64,000 bases of DNA from CALDTK01 sp965215215 (GTDB lineage Bacteria; Bacteroidota; Bacteroidia; Chitinophagales; Saprospiraceae), in assembly GCA_965215215.1 (NCBI GenBank), contig OZ244043.1, positions 248,001 to 312,000 on the forward strand, read 5' to 3'. Position numbers and translations under genes: made by a program. Below, in pieces: positions 17,177 through 24,675 of the stretch (within the stretch, counting starts at the first letter, position 1; every line of letters starts with the position of its first letter). The notes under the pieces were generated by a model. It was not told the DNA's origin and searched no databases. It saw only the letters and a program-made list of their open reading frames with translations.

Positions 17177-19147
17177 ATGAACCCTCCGCGGGCCCCCCAC
17201 GCGCTGCGCGCTCGAATCGCGGACTTCCTGCGGCGGTTTCCTCCCTTCAGCTACATCCCCGATCCGGCGCTGCTCGCGTTGTCCGGTTCGGTTACGGTCC
17301 GCTACGCGCCTACGCAAACCACGCTATTCTCGCAGGGCGAGCGGCCGCACGCGTCGTTTTACGTGGTGCGCGAAGGGGCGCTGCGACTCTACCGCGCCGA
17401 CGACGGGCCGCGCCTCATCGACCAGCTCGACGAGGGGGACGTATTCGGGATGCGACCGCTCATCGCGAAGCAGCGCTACTCCGTGACCGCGGTGACCACG
17501 GAGGAATCGTTGTTGTACGTCATCGAGCTGGCCGCCTTCGAACCCCTCATCGACCTCTACCCGCAAGTGGCCCGCTTTCTGGCTACGAGTTTTGCGGCCG
17601 GTGTCCGCAATCCCACCCGGGCGGCATCCCCCGGGCGGGTGCTCGCCGACGTGGACGCGAACGAAGCGGCACACCGCACGCACGGCCGCCAGCGTGAACA
17701 GCTCATCGATTTGAGCCGGGTGGAGGTCCACCGCAAACCCGTTACGCTCAAGCCCGGTAAATCGATCCAGGAGGCCGCCCTCAAGATGGCGCGGTACGAG
17801 GTGGGCTCGATCGTGATCGTCGACGCGAAACAGCGGCCGATCGGTATCGTCACCGATCGCGATTTGCGGCGCAAAGTCGTAACCGGACTGTACAGCGGTC
17901 AGGAACGCGTGACCGAGATCATGAGTGCCCCGGTGCACACGGTCGCTCCGAACCTCCGTCTCGCGGAGCTGCAACTGGCGATGGTCCGGTTTCGGGTGCA
18001 CCACTTGGTGGTAACGGAGGACGGCACCGACGGGAGTGAAACGCTGGGGGTACTCGGCAACCGCGATATCCTCCTGGCCATCGGCAACTCCCCCGCCGCG
18101 ATTGTAGCGGAACTCGACAACGCGCGTACGGCCAGCGAGTTGGCCGGGTTGCGGCTACGGGCCGAGCGCTGGCTGTTCCCGATCATCGACCAACGAGGGA
18201 GCACCTTCTTTGCCTCGGGTGTGATGACCGAGATCAACGATTCCATCACCCGGCGCTCCATCACCCTGGCGCTCGAGGACATGGCGACCGAGGGGATACC
18301 CGGCCCTCCCCTGGCCTTCACGTGGTTGGCGCTCGGTTCGCAGGCGCGGGGCGAACAACTCCTGCGCACCGACCAGGATCACGCCATCCTCATTGCCGAC
18401 GGCCCGCCCGCCGACGCAGCGGCCTCGAAGCGGTTCTACGTCGAGTTGGCCCGACGGACCTCCGGCACGCTCGCGGAGCTCGGTTACGACGAGTGCGTGG
18501 GCGACATGATGGGTAGCAACCCGACCTGGTGTCAGCCGCTGAGCGTGTGGAAAGCGCACCTAGACGATTGGCTGGCCGAACCCCGCAGCGAGAACCTGCT
18601 GTTCGCCAGCACCTTTTTCGATCGCCGTCCGGTGTTCGGCGACCTCGAGCTGGGCACCGAGCTGATGGCGCACTCACGCGACCGCGTACAGGGCGAGCAC
18701 CGATTCCTCGGCTTTCTGGCGCAGGCGGCACTCGACAACCCGCCCCCCCTGAGCTTCTTCCGGTCGTTCGTGGTCGAGCGAAGCGGTGAGCACGAGGATC
18801 AGTTCGACATCAAGCAGCGCGCGATGCTCCCCCTGGCGGACGCCGCGCGGGTGTTGAGCCTCGAGCGCGGCGTTCCCGACCCCTCCAATACCGTACAGCG
18901 CTTCGACCGGCTGCGGGAGCTGGAGCCCCAAAATGCGAACCTGTACCGGGAGGCAGCGCAGGCTTACGATACGCTGATGCTGTTCAGGGCACGCCAAGGT
19001 TACAGCGATGGCACCGATGGACGCTACTTCAAGATCGGTGAGCTCTCCAAGCTCGAACGCCTGCAGTTGCGCAACACCTTTCGACCGATCGAGTCCTTGC
19101 TCGCCGCGCTGCGCGTGAGGTTCCAACTGTCCCTGTTGAGCTCGTGA
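17177..19147 (+). CDS. cNMP-binding/CBS/DUF294 nucleotidyltransferase-like protein
   Basis: 656 residues with a modular order: cyclic-nucleotide-binding domain (about 20-145, TTLFSQGERPHASFYVVREG), a CBS pair (about 195-320, with GIVTDRDLRRKV), a putative nucleotidyltransferase of the DUF294 group (LGSQARGEQLLRTDQDHA from about 385, the G-S-x-x-R..D-x-D pattern of GlnD-like enzymes), and a C-terminal DUF294_C helical region (about 500-640). It is probably a sensor protein that modifies a partner in response to nucleotides; the target is unknown. Its stop overlaps the start of the exonuclease gene by 4 bp (GTGA), so the two are coupled. Confidence 0.85.
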   Translation: MNPPRAPHALRARIADFLRRFPPFSYIPDPALLALSGSVTVRYAPTQTTLFSQGERPHASFYVVREGALRLYRADDGPRLIDQLDEGDVFGMRPLIAKQRYSVTAVTTEESLLYVIELAAFEPLIDLYPQVARFLATSFAAGVRNPTRAASPGRVLADVDANEAAHRTHGRQREQLIDLSRVEVHRKPVTLKPGKSIQEAALKMARYEVGSIVIVDAKQRPIGIVTDRDLRRKVVTGLYSGQERVTEIMSAPVHTVAPNLRLAELQLAMVRFRVHHLVVTEDGTDGSETLGVLGNRDILLAIGNSPAAIVAELDNARTASELAGLRLRAERWLFPIIDQRGSTFFASGVMTEINDSITRRSITLALEDMATEGIPGPPLAFTWLALGSQARGEQLLRTDQDHAILIADGPPADAAASKRFYVELARRTSGTLAELGYDECVGDMMGSNPTWCQPLSVWKAHLDDWLAEPRSENLLFASTFFDRRPVFGDLELGTELMAHSRDRVQGEHRFLGFLAQAALDNPPPLSFFRSFVVERSGEHEDQFDIKQRAMLPLADAARVLSLERGVPDPSNTVQRFDRLRELEPQNANLYREAAQAYDTLMLFRARQGYSDGTDGRYFKIGELSKLERLQLRNTFRPIESLLAALRVRFQLSLLSS

Positions 19148-19866
19148 GTGCACTCGATCCGCTGGTCGACCGCCTCCGACAGCTCCTGTGTACTTCCGGG
19201 GGCGCACGCCGCCGCGACCCGCGCGCGTACTGGCGTGCCTACCGGAAATTGTCGCGACTCCAGCCCCGCGGGGACACGCCCATCGAAGAGGTAGAGTTCA
19301 TCGTGCTCGATACGGAGACGACCGGCCCGGACTACCGCCGGGATCGAGTTATCTCCTTCGCGGCTATCCGCGTGCGGCACGACAGCATCCTGATCGCGGA
19401 CGCGGTCGACTGGCGGATCCGCGGGCGTCTGCCCTCGAAACCGGCGAGCATCGAGGTGCACGGGTTGCTCAACGATGCCCTCGACGCCGGACTGGAGGAA
19501 GAACGGTTTACGGAGCTGCTGGTCGACTACCTCCGGAACACCGTGCTCGTCGGCTACCACCCGGGCTTCGACCTGGCGGTACTCAATCGGGTGGTCAGGG
19601 AGCAGACCGGCGGGAAGCTGACCAACCGCTTGCTCGACGTGGCCACGCTCGCTATGCGGGTGGACTTCCCGATCAAAGAACAGCTGGCCACCCGGGCGCC
19701 TTACGAGCTCGACGCACTCTTCGAACGCTACCACATCGAATGCCCCGGGCGCCACACCGCCGTCGGGGATGCGTACTCCACTTCCGTTCTGTTCTTGAAG
19801 CTCCTCACCCGGCTTCGCGCGAACGGGGTGACTACCCTGGGCGGCCTGTTGCGCCGGTATAGGTGA
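19144..19866 (+). CDS. DnaQ-like 3'-5' exonuclease
   Basis: A 240-residue DEDDh exonuclease. FIVLDTETTGPDYRRDRVISF carries the DxE pair, VGYHPGFDLAVLN the second Asp, and CPGRHTAVGDAYST the HxxxxD. The start is GTG 19144, overlapping the TGA of the preceding DUF294 gene, a coupling arrangement that fixes the start. The DUF294/exonuclease pairing is recurrent in bacteria as I recall, so the proteins probably work together, although the pathway is not known. Its last 35 bp overlap the convergent aldehyde dehydrogenase. Confidence 0.88.
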   Translation: MSALDPLVDRLRQLLCTSGGARRRDPRAYWRAYRKLSRLQPRGDTPIEEVEFIVLDTETTGPDYRRDRVISFAAIRVRHDSILIADAVDWRIRGRLPSKPASIEVHGLLNDALDAGLEEERFTELLVDYLRNTVLVGYHPGFDLAVLNRVVREQTGGKLTNRLLDVATLAMRVDFPIKEQLATRAPYELDALFERYHIECPGRHTAVGDAYSTSVLFLKLLTRLRANGVTTLGGLLRRYR

Positions 19867-21232
19867 CGACCGTCTTCACGTTGCAAAACGCGCGTAAGCC
19901 CTCCAGGGCGAGCTCGCGCCCGTAGCCGCTCCGCTTGATGCCCCCGAACGGGTAGCGGGGGTCGGAGCGAACGAAGTCATTGACGAAACAGGACCCCGCC
20001 TCGAGCTCGTACTGGGCGATTTCTTCCCCCCGGGCGACATCCCTCGTGAAGACGGCCGCCCCGAGCCCAAACTGACTCCGGTTGGCCAGGGCGATCGCCG
20101 CCGCTTCGCCGGAGGCAGGCACGATGCAGGCCACCGGTCCGAACAGCTCCTCGTCGAAGGCGGGCTGGCCGGGGGCGACGTCTGCGAGCAGGGTTGCCGG
20201 GTAGTAAAACCCGGGCCCACTCGGGATCCTCCCTCCGAGCAGGCATTCGGCCCCGGATTTCGTGGATCGCGCAACTTGATAGTGTAACGTTTCGCGCAGG
20301 TCTGCCCGGGCCAAGGGGGCGAGTTGAAACGAGGTGTCGTCGGCGGGATCGCTGGACGCGAACTCGTATTTCGCGAGGGCCAACTTGAGTTTTTCCGTAA
20401 AGGAATCCCTTACCTCATCGACCACGATGAGGCGCTTGGCGCTGATGCAACTCTGTCCCGCGTTGAGCAGCCTACCCTGCACGCATTTTTCGACGGCGAG
20501 ATCAAGGTCGGCGTCCGCCAACACGAGGTAGGCGTCGCTACCGCCGAGCTCCAGTACGACCGGTTTGAGCGCGCTACCCGCCGCCTGGCCCACCGCCTTA
20601 CCGGCTTGGGTGCTGCCCGTCAGACTTACGCCCGCTACGCGCTCGTCCGCGATGAGCCGTTCGGTGGCGGCATTGTCGAGCCGCAAGTTTTGCAGGAGGG
20701 GAAGGCCCGCCGTTTCGGCGATGAGCTCGGTGAAGGCCTCGGCGCTCTGGGGTACGTTCGGGGCGTGCTTGAGTAGGCCCACGTTGCCCGCGGCGAGTGC
20801 GGGAACGATGAAGCGAGCCGCCTGCCAGTACGGAAAGTTCCAGGGCATGATGCCGAGGACGACCCCCAAGGGCCTGTAGACCACCCGAACGTAGGCTTCC
20901 CGTGTGACTACCCGCCGTCCGTGCAGACCGTCCCCGAGGTTGTCCGCGTAGTATTCGCACAGGAGCGCGCACTTCTCTACCTCGCTACGCGCCTCATCGA
21001 GGCGGCGTCCGACTTCGAGCGTCGACAACGCGACCAGCTCATCTCGGGCATCACGGAAGGCTAGGGCGAGCTTACGCAGCAGTTCCTCCCGCTCCGACGG
21101 CGAGCTGGTGGCCCACGCCTCGGCGCTGGCTTTTGCCGCAGTGAGCGATTCGGCCACCCGGGTAGCGGTAGTGAATGCGAAGGTTGCGACCCGCACACCG
21201 GTGCGCGGGTTGAGGGTCTGGTAGGTTAACAC
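19832..21232 (-). CDS. NAD(P)-dependent aldehyde dehydrogenase, succinate-semialdehyde type
   Basis: About 466 residues, ALDH superfamily. GIMPWNFPYWQAARF, the glutamate in VLELGGSDAY, the catalytic Cys in LNAGQSCISAKR and the C-terminal RYPFGGIKRSGYGRELA are all present. Length and the short N-terminus (LTYQTLNPRTG) fit the YneI/SSADH-like group that oxidises succinate semialdehyde. I prefer a GTG at 21230-21232, because the family starts right at this motif; a TTG at 21283 would add 17 residues and reach into the terminator hairpin. The 3' end overlaps the convergent exonuclease by 35 bp. Confidence 0.85.
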   Translation of the reverse strand: MLTYQTLNPRTGVRVATFAFTTATRVAESLTAAKASAEAWATSSPSEREELLRKLALAFRDARDELVALSTLEVGRRLDEARSEVEKCALLCEYYADNLGDGLHGRRVVTREAYVRVVYRPLGVVLGIMPWNFPYWQAARFIVPALAAGNVGLLKHAPNVPQSAEAFTELIAETAGLPLLQNLRLDNAATERLIADERVAGVSLTGSTQAGKAVGQAAGSALKPVVLELGGSDAYLVLADADLDLAVEKCVQGRLLNAGQSCISAKRLIVVDEVRDSFTEKLKLALAKYEFASSDPADDTSFQLAPLARADLRETLHYQVARSTKSGAECLLGGRIPSGPGFYYPATLLADVAPGQPAFDEELFGPVACIVPASGEAAAIALANRSQFGLGAAVFTRDVARGEEIAQYELEAGSCFVNDFVRSDPRYPFGGIKRSGYGRELALEGLRAFCNVKTVVTYTGATGRPG

Positions 21233-21261
21233 GGGCAGGGGCAAGAGGGATGGCTTTCGCC

Positions 21262-21306
21262 AAAACGGAGGGAGGGCTCGCAACCTAAGTCGCGAGCCCC
21301 CCTTCC
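21262..21306 (-). terminator. Rho-independent terminator of the hendecad lipoprotein gene
   Basis: Read on the minus strand, GGGCTCGC (21299-21292) pairs with GCGAGCCC (21281-21274). The stem extends outward with G-U and G-C pairs, and TTTT follows at about 21265-21262. It sits just downstream of the gene at 21332-21835. Confidence 0.7.
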
Positions 21307-21331
21307 TGAATCAATGAGGCGAGGTTTGGCC

Positions 21332-21835
21332 CTAGTCGTTGATGCGGCTGAGGCGATCCCCGACGCGGTCTAACCGCTCTTTCGAGCTTGCCTCGAACTC
21401 CTCCCAATTGGATTCCGCTTTTTGGTCGAAGTCTTCTAGCTCACTGTCGAGCTCGTCGCGCTCGAGCTTGAGCTCGTCGTACTCCTCCTGCAATTCGGCT
21501 TTGCCTTCACCGGTTTCCTCGGCCATCTCGGCCTCGACTTCCTCCATGCGGTTGTCGATCTTGGTTCCGAGATCCTCCAGGTCCGCCTCCAAAGACGCCG
21601 CACCGTCCGCGAGTGCGTTGCCGGCGCGGTCGGCGGCGTTCTCGATGCTCTCGCCCGCATTCTCGAGGGCGTTCTCCGTGCCGTCGGCCGCGTTCTCGAA
21701 GGCGTCCGTGGTGCTCTCGGCGGCGTTCTCGAGGTTGTCTTCCGTCGCTCCGGCGGCGGTATTCGATTCGTTGCAGGCAACTAAACCGAAGCCGAGCAGC
21801 GCGATTAGGCTAAAACTCTTCAGGTAGGTGGTCAT
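21332..21835 (-). CDS. Hendecad-repeat lipoprotein, unknown function
   Basis: 167 residues. A signal with lipobox LVAC (Cys21) is followed by five consecutive 11-residue units (35-89), such as LENAAESTTDA, FENAADGTENA and LENAGESIENA, then a highly acidic, strongly helical coiled coil to the end. Eleven-residue periodicity is typical of LEA-type and apolipoprotein-like helices that lie along membranes. It resembles no enzyme. It is probably anchored to an envelope membrane and acts structurally or in stress protection; this is inference. It lies downstream of the AraC regulator gene on the same strand, separated by 99 bp containing inverted repeats. Confidence 0.65.
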   Translation of the reverse strand: MTTYLKSFSLIALLGFGLVACNESNTAAGATEDNLENAAESTTDAFENAADGTENALENAGESIENAADRAGNALADGAASLEADLEDLGTKIDNRMEEVEAEMAEETGEGKAELQEEYDELKLERDELDSELEDFDQKAESNWEEFEASSKERLDRVGDRLSRIND

Positions 21836-21837
21836 AC

Positions 21838-21898
21838 GGGTTCTGATTTACATGACAGGAATGTCACTTGAAAAGAACCCAGTTCACGCGGTACGTGA
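21838..21898. promoter_or_regulatory. Nested inverted repeats upstream of lipoprotein gene
   Basis: GGGTTCT (21838-21844) and AGAACCC (21874-21880) flank TGACA-ggaa-TGTCA (21853-21866), giving a nested symmetric structure. TTCACG-cggta-CGTGAA (about 21882-21898) follows. The block lies between the AraC stop and the lipoprotein start. The last hairpin, followed on the minus strand by a TTCTTTT tract, may end the AraC transcript; the nested pair looks like an operator or leader structure. Confidence 0.4.
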
Positions 21899-21934
21899 AA
21901 AGAAAACGTTAATGTGTAAACCGTACACTTTCTA

Positions 21935-22978
21935 TCAACTCTCTTCTAGCACCCGCATGCCGATACTCCGTTGGCGGGGTTGCCGGAGGTAGCGGCTCGG
22001 GCTGAGCCCTACTTCCTCCCTGAAGCGCGCCGCGAAGTGACTTTGGTTCGTATAGCCGACCATATTGGCTACCTCGCCGACGGTCCAGCGTCCGGTGTCG
22101 AACATGCGCTGCGCGGTTTTTATGCGTACGCTACGTATGTAGCGGCTGATCGTAACGTTGAAGAATTTCTTGAACCCGGATTTGAGCTTCTGTTGATTTA
22201 CGCCCACCGTGCGGGCGAGTTTGGCGATCGTCAAGTCGCTAGCGTATTCCTCGTCGATGATCGCCTTCGTTTGAAGGAGCTCGCGGATCTCCGTGTTCGT
22301 GAAACTCGCGTCGCTCACCTGCATGGTGGCGGAAGCCTCGGCGAGCTTCAACTGCTCTCCGACGACGAGTAGCGTCTTGCCGTGCGTGTAAGCGTTGTGT
22401 GCTAACCCCGACAGCTCGGTACCGAAGGTATGCGTCAGGAGCTCGGACACCGCGTAGTTCGGTCTGCTGCCGCAACTGACGAGCGTCTCGTCCCGCTCCT
22501 CCGCGTTCGCGAAGAGGAAACCGATCGGACTGTCGCAGAGGTAGGTGCGAAGCTCATCGACCATGCTCTGGCCGAAGTGAATGAAACTTACCTCGGCCTG
22601 ATCGCCGGCGGGAATCGTGATGCGGACAGCGTGACCGACCCCGGGGCGAAATACGCAGCTCATGTGCGTATCCAGGGATTCGACGAACTTAGATTCCCCG
22701 ATGTCGAGCGCGAGACTTCCGGATACGACCGCGACGCTCTGCGGGTGGGGATCCCCTGTGCCGGGTAGCTCGACCGTGAGTTCCTCCCGCAGGGTTGCCG
22801 CACAGTAGAAGTGGTAATTATCGGCCCCCCACTGTTGTACGTAGACGCAGCCGGATCCCAGATGGGGCTGAAGCTCGAACCGCGCGAGCCCGCACGTGCC
22901 GGTCGACGAAACCCCCAGGCAATCCCGTAGGCTATCGATAACTGCGAAGGAGGAATTGTGGGGGATCGCTAACGTCAT
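21935..22978 (-). CDS. AraC family transcriptional regulator
   Basis: 347 residues. The C-terminal third is a double helix-turn-helix AraC/XylS DNA-binding domain: LTIAKLARTVGVNQQKLKSGFK and then MVGYTNQSHFAARFREEVGLSPSRYLR. The N-terminal part has no named ligand domain that I recognise, though it holds a region resembling a cupin-like fold. The type resembles siderophore-linked PchR-like regulators seen in Bacteroidota (inference). It sits beside the stress-like membrane cluster and upstream of the lipoprotein; it may control one or both. Confidence 0.88.
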   Translation of the reverse strand: MTLAIPHNSSFAVIDSLRDCLGVSSTGTCGLARFELQPHLGSGCVYVQQWGADNYHFYCAATLREELTVELPGTGDPHPQSVAVVSGSLALDIGESKFVESLDTHMSCVFRPGVGHAVRITIPAGDQAEVSFIHFGQSMVDELRTYLCDSPIGFLFANAEERDETLVSCGSRPNYAVSELLTHTFGTELSGLAHNAYTHGKTLLVVGEQLKLAEASATMQVSDASFTNTEIRELLQTKAIIDEEYASDLTIAKLARTVGVNQQKLKSGFKKFFNVTISRYIRSVRIKTAQRMFDTGRWTVGEVANMVGYTNQSHFAARFREEVGLSPSRYLRQPRQRSIGMRVLEES

Positions 22979-23038
22979 GGACGCGCGAAAGGAACGCTTT
23001 ATTTAAGACATGCACATACCGTCACACCAATTCTTACA

Positions 23039-23140
23039 CTATAGACAGGCGCCCAGGGCGCCGAGCGCGAAGGCGAGGGTTACGAAGAGGAAGAGTACGA
23101 AACCGACGACGAAATTAGGGCTTGCGGAGGTCTTAACCAT
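23039..23140 (-). CDS. Small 33-residue single-span membrane peptide
   Basis: A short open frame from ATG 23138-23140 to TAG 23039-23041. It reads MVKTSASPNF followed by a strongly hydrophobic run VVGFVLFLFVTLAFALGALG and ends ACL. A short polar head with one membrane helix is a normal small-protein plan. It sits in an otherwise empty 200-bp gap at the downstream end of a same-strand cluster of small membrane proteins. No homologue is recognised, and there is no ribosome-site evidence; composition and position are the only support. Confidence 0.4.
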   Translation of the reverse strand: MVKTSASPNFVVGFVLFLFVTLAFALGALGACL

Positions 23141-23179
23141 GGACCTCTAACCTTCAAATACCGCTCCAACGCATGCCGG

Positions 23180-23689
23180 TTAGCTCTTTTGTTCGGAGCT
23201 ATTTCCCGGACCCGCCAGCAGGTCGTGCACGAGCTGCGGGACCGGCTTCCCGTTCTTCTCCATGTAGCTAACCCCCATCTTGGCTAATTTCAAGGCGATG
23301 GGTAGGTAGATACTCGCACGCTTCACCAGGGACTCCTTCGGGGGTGCGTAGCTCGGGGGCGGGGCCTGTTGCTGGCTGTAATTCGCCGCGGGCGCACCGT
23401 TCGGGTAGGAAGTGAAGTGGGCGGTATCGTGCCGATGACGCTTCGAGGAACCGAACGATTCGACGAGCTTCGAGACGCCGAAGAGCGCTACGCCGATACC
23501 GACAGCCGGGAGAACCAGCGTTTTCAGGATAACGGACGGACCTTCGGACTTTAGTTCGTTGAGGCTGGAGGCGATGCGGAGCTTGTCTTGCGTAGCGTTG
23601 ATGTGTGCCTTCTTCTTGGCGTTCTCGAGCTCCTGTACGTTGGAAATTCTTTGTGGCTCGCGAAGCGTGTAGTTAGGAGCGTTCTCCAT
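23180..23689 (-). CDS. Hypothetical protein of the holin/YtxH stress cluster
   Basis: 169 residues, not recognised. The N-terminal 60 residues are charged and helical (ISNVQELENAKKKAHINATQ). One hydrophobic helix follows (about 65-85, LVLPAVGIGVALFGVSKLVES), then a Gln/Pro-rich stretch, then a C-terminal amphipathic part. The plan (helical, one membrane span) recalls YqjD/ElaB-type inner-membrane proteins, but I cannot assign it. Its start overlaps the end of the holin-like gene by 17 bp, so the two are co-translated. Confidence 0.6.
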   Translation of the reverse strand: MENAPNYTLREPQRISNVQELENAKKKAHINATQDKLRIASSLNELKSEGPSVILKTLVLPAVGIGVALFGVSKLVESFGSSKRHRHDTAHFTSYPNGAPAANYSQQQAPPPSYAPPKESLVKRASIYLPIALKLAKMGVSYMEKNGKPVPQLVHDLLAGPGNSSEQKS

Positions 23690-24059
23690 GGTTTGATCCT
23701 TTTGTGGTGTCGGTGGCGAATAGCTTTCCGATCAGGGTTTCGAGAAGGGGGTTGGTGAGGAGTGCTTTTCGGGCCACGAACAGTGCCCCCGCTACCAGCA
23801 GATACAGGAGGGCTACCAACAAAAATCCGAGTGCCGGACGGTTGAGTAGGTGGCCGATCCAGATGGCGAGCGAGACGGTGAGGCAGCCGAGGGCGAATAT
23901 CCCGAACACGGCTACGATCGCCCCGGCGATAGCGTTTGCGACGATATTACTGCCCTTTTGGGCAACGTCGAGCTTTACGAGCTCGATGCGTGTATTGAGG
24001 TAATCTTCCGCGTAGGCTATCGTTTCGCCCGCCGTGGAGAGTAAAGCATTACGGTCCAT
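23673..24059 (-). CDS. Phage holin family (Holin-X/YqjE-like) membrane protein
   Basis: 128 residues. After a helical N-terminus (YAEDYLNTRIELVKLDVAQK) come two long hydrophobic segments (about 40-66 and 74-95). This is the layout of the putative Holin-X superfamily III/YqjE group, which despite the name is a chromosomal family found beside YtxH and YqjD-like genes. No phage genes are nearby. Its role is probably envelope stress, by context. It overlaps the next gene downstream. Confidence 0.72.
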   Translation of the reverse strand: MDRNALLSTAGETIAYAEDYLNTRIELVKLDVAQKGSNIVANAIAGAIVAVFGIFALGCLTVSLAIWIGHLLNRPALGFLLVALLYLLVAGALFVARKALLTNPLLETLIGKLFATDTTKGSNHGERS

Positions 24060-24078
24060 CAGTGATTCTATTTAATAG

Positions 24079-24116
24079 AAGAGCCGGTAACTGCGCACGC
24101 GCAATGACCGGCTCTT
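24079..24116. promoter_or_regulatory. Strong two-part hairpin between YtxH and holin-like genes
   Basis: AAGAGCCGGT (24079-24088) and ACCGGCTCTT (24107-24116) form a perfect 10-bp stem. It encloses TGCG-cacg-CGCA (24092-24103). On the minus strand only a weak T-tract follows, so it may be a partial terminator or an mRNA processing and stability element separating the YtxH gene from the next two. Confidence 0.55.
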
Positions 24117-24151
24117 AAATTCTTTAAAAGGCTTTTGCTTTTACGCAACGA

Positions 24152-24637
24152 CTACTTCTTAGCCTTCTCCTCGGTTTCTTTAACCAAATTGTCTATCTCG
24201 GCTTTCTGCTGGTCGAGCTTAGCCTTTCCCTTCTCGACACCTTCCTGGAAGGAACTCGAGGTTTTGTTGGCTTCTTTTTTCGCGCTGGACGATAGATCGT
24301 TGGCCTTCGACTTCGCGGTGGCCGCTAAGGTATCGACCCTCTGCTTAGCAGTTGAAGTCAACTCGTCGACACTTTGTTTGACGGTCCCGGAGAGTTCGTT
24401 GACGTAGCTTTTGCTCTGGTCGAGGGCGGTGTGGAGATTGGAGTTAACCTTGCCGCTCGTCTCCTTGGCGTAGGTGGTCGCCTCGCCACTCAATTCGGTC
24501 GCGCGATCACCGAGACGTTGACGCATCCGCCGTCCCTCCTCCGTGCTGAGGTAGTATCCGGCCGCAGCACCGGCCGCTATACCCACGATAAAAGTGAAGA
24601 GGCCGCCGCCACCGTTGTTGCTGTCGCGATTTGTCAT
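24152..24637 (-). CDS. YtxH domain protein with LEA-like 11-residue repeats
   Basis: 161 residues. The N-terminus carries a glycine-rich membrane helix (FTFIVGIAAGAAAGYYLSTEEGRRMR), the YtxH signature. From residue 77 to 142 six successive 11-residue units follow (SYVNELSGTVK, QSVDELTSTAK, QRVDTLAATAK, SKANDLSSSAK and two looser ones). Such hendecads characterise group 3 LEA proteins, which protect membranes and proteins during drying or osmotic shock. It is membrane anchored, with the repeat tail in the cytoplasm or periplasm (orientation unknown). It lies next to an MscS channel and a holin-like protein, in keeping with a stress role. Confidence 0.8.
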   Translation of the reverse strand: MTNRDSNNGGGGLFTFIVGIAAGAAAGYYLSTEEGRRMRQRLGDRATELSGEATTYAKETSGKVNSNLHTALDQSKSYVNELSGTVKQSVDELTSTAKQRVDTLAATAKSKANDLSSSAKKEANKTSSSFQEGVEKGKAKLDQQKAEIDNLVKETEEKAKK

Positions 24638-24675
24638 GATAGGTGTTTAGCACTCAATATGTCAATAAAGCGGGC

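Noticed and set aside
23673..24059. Prophage holin
   Set aside because: No lysin, capsid, integrase or other phage genes occur; the holin-like family is chromosomal beside YtxH-type genes.
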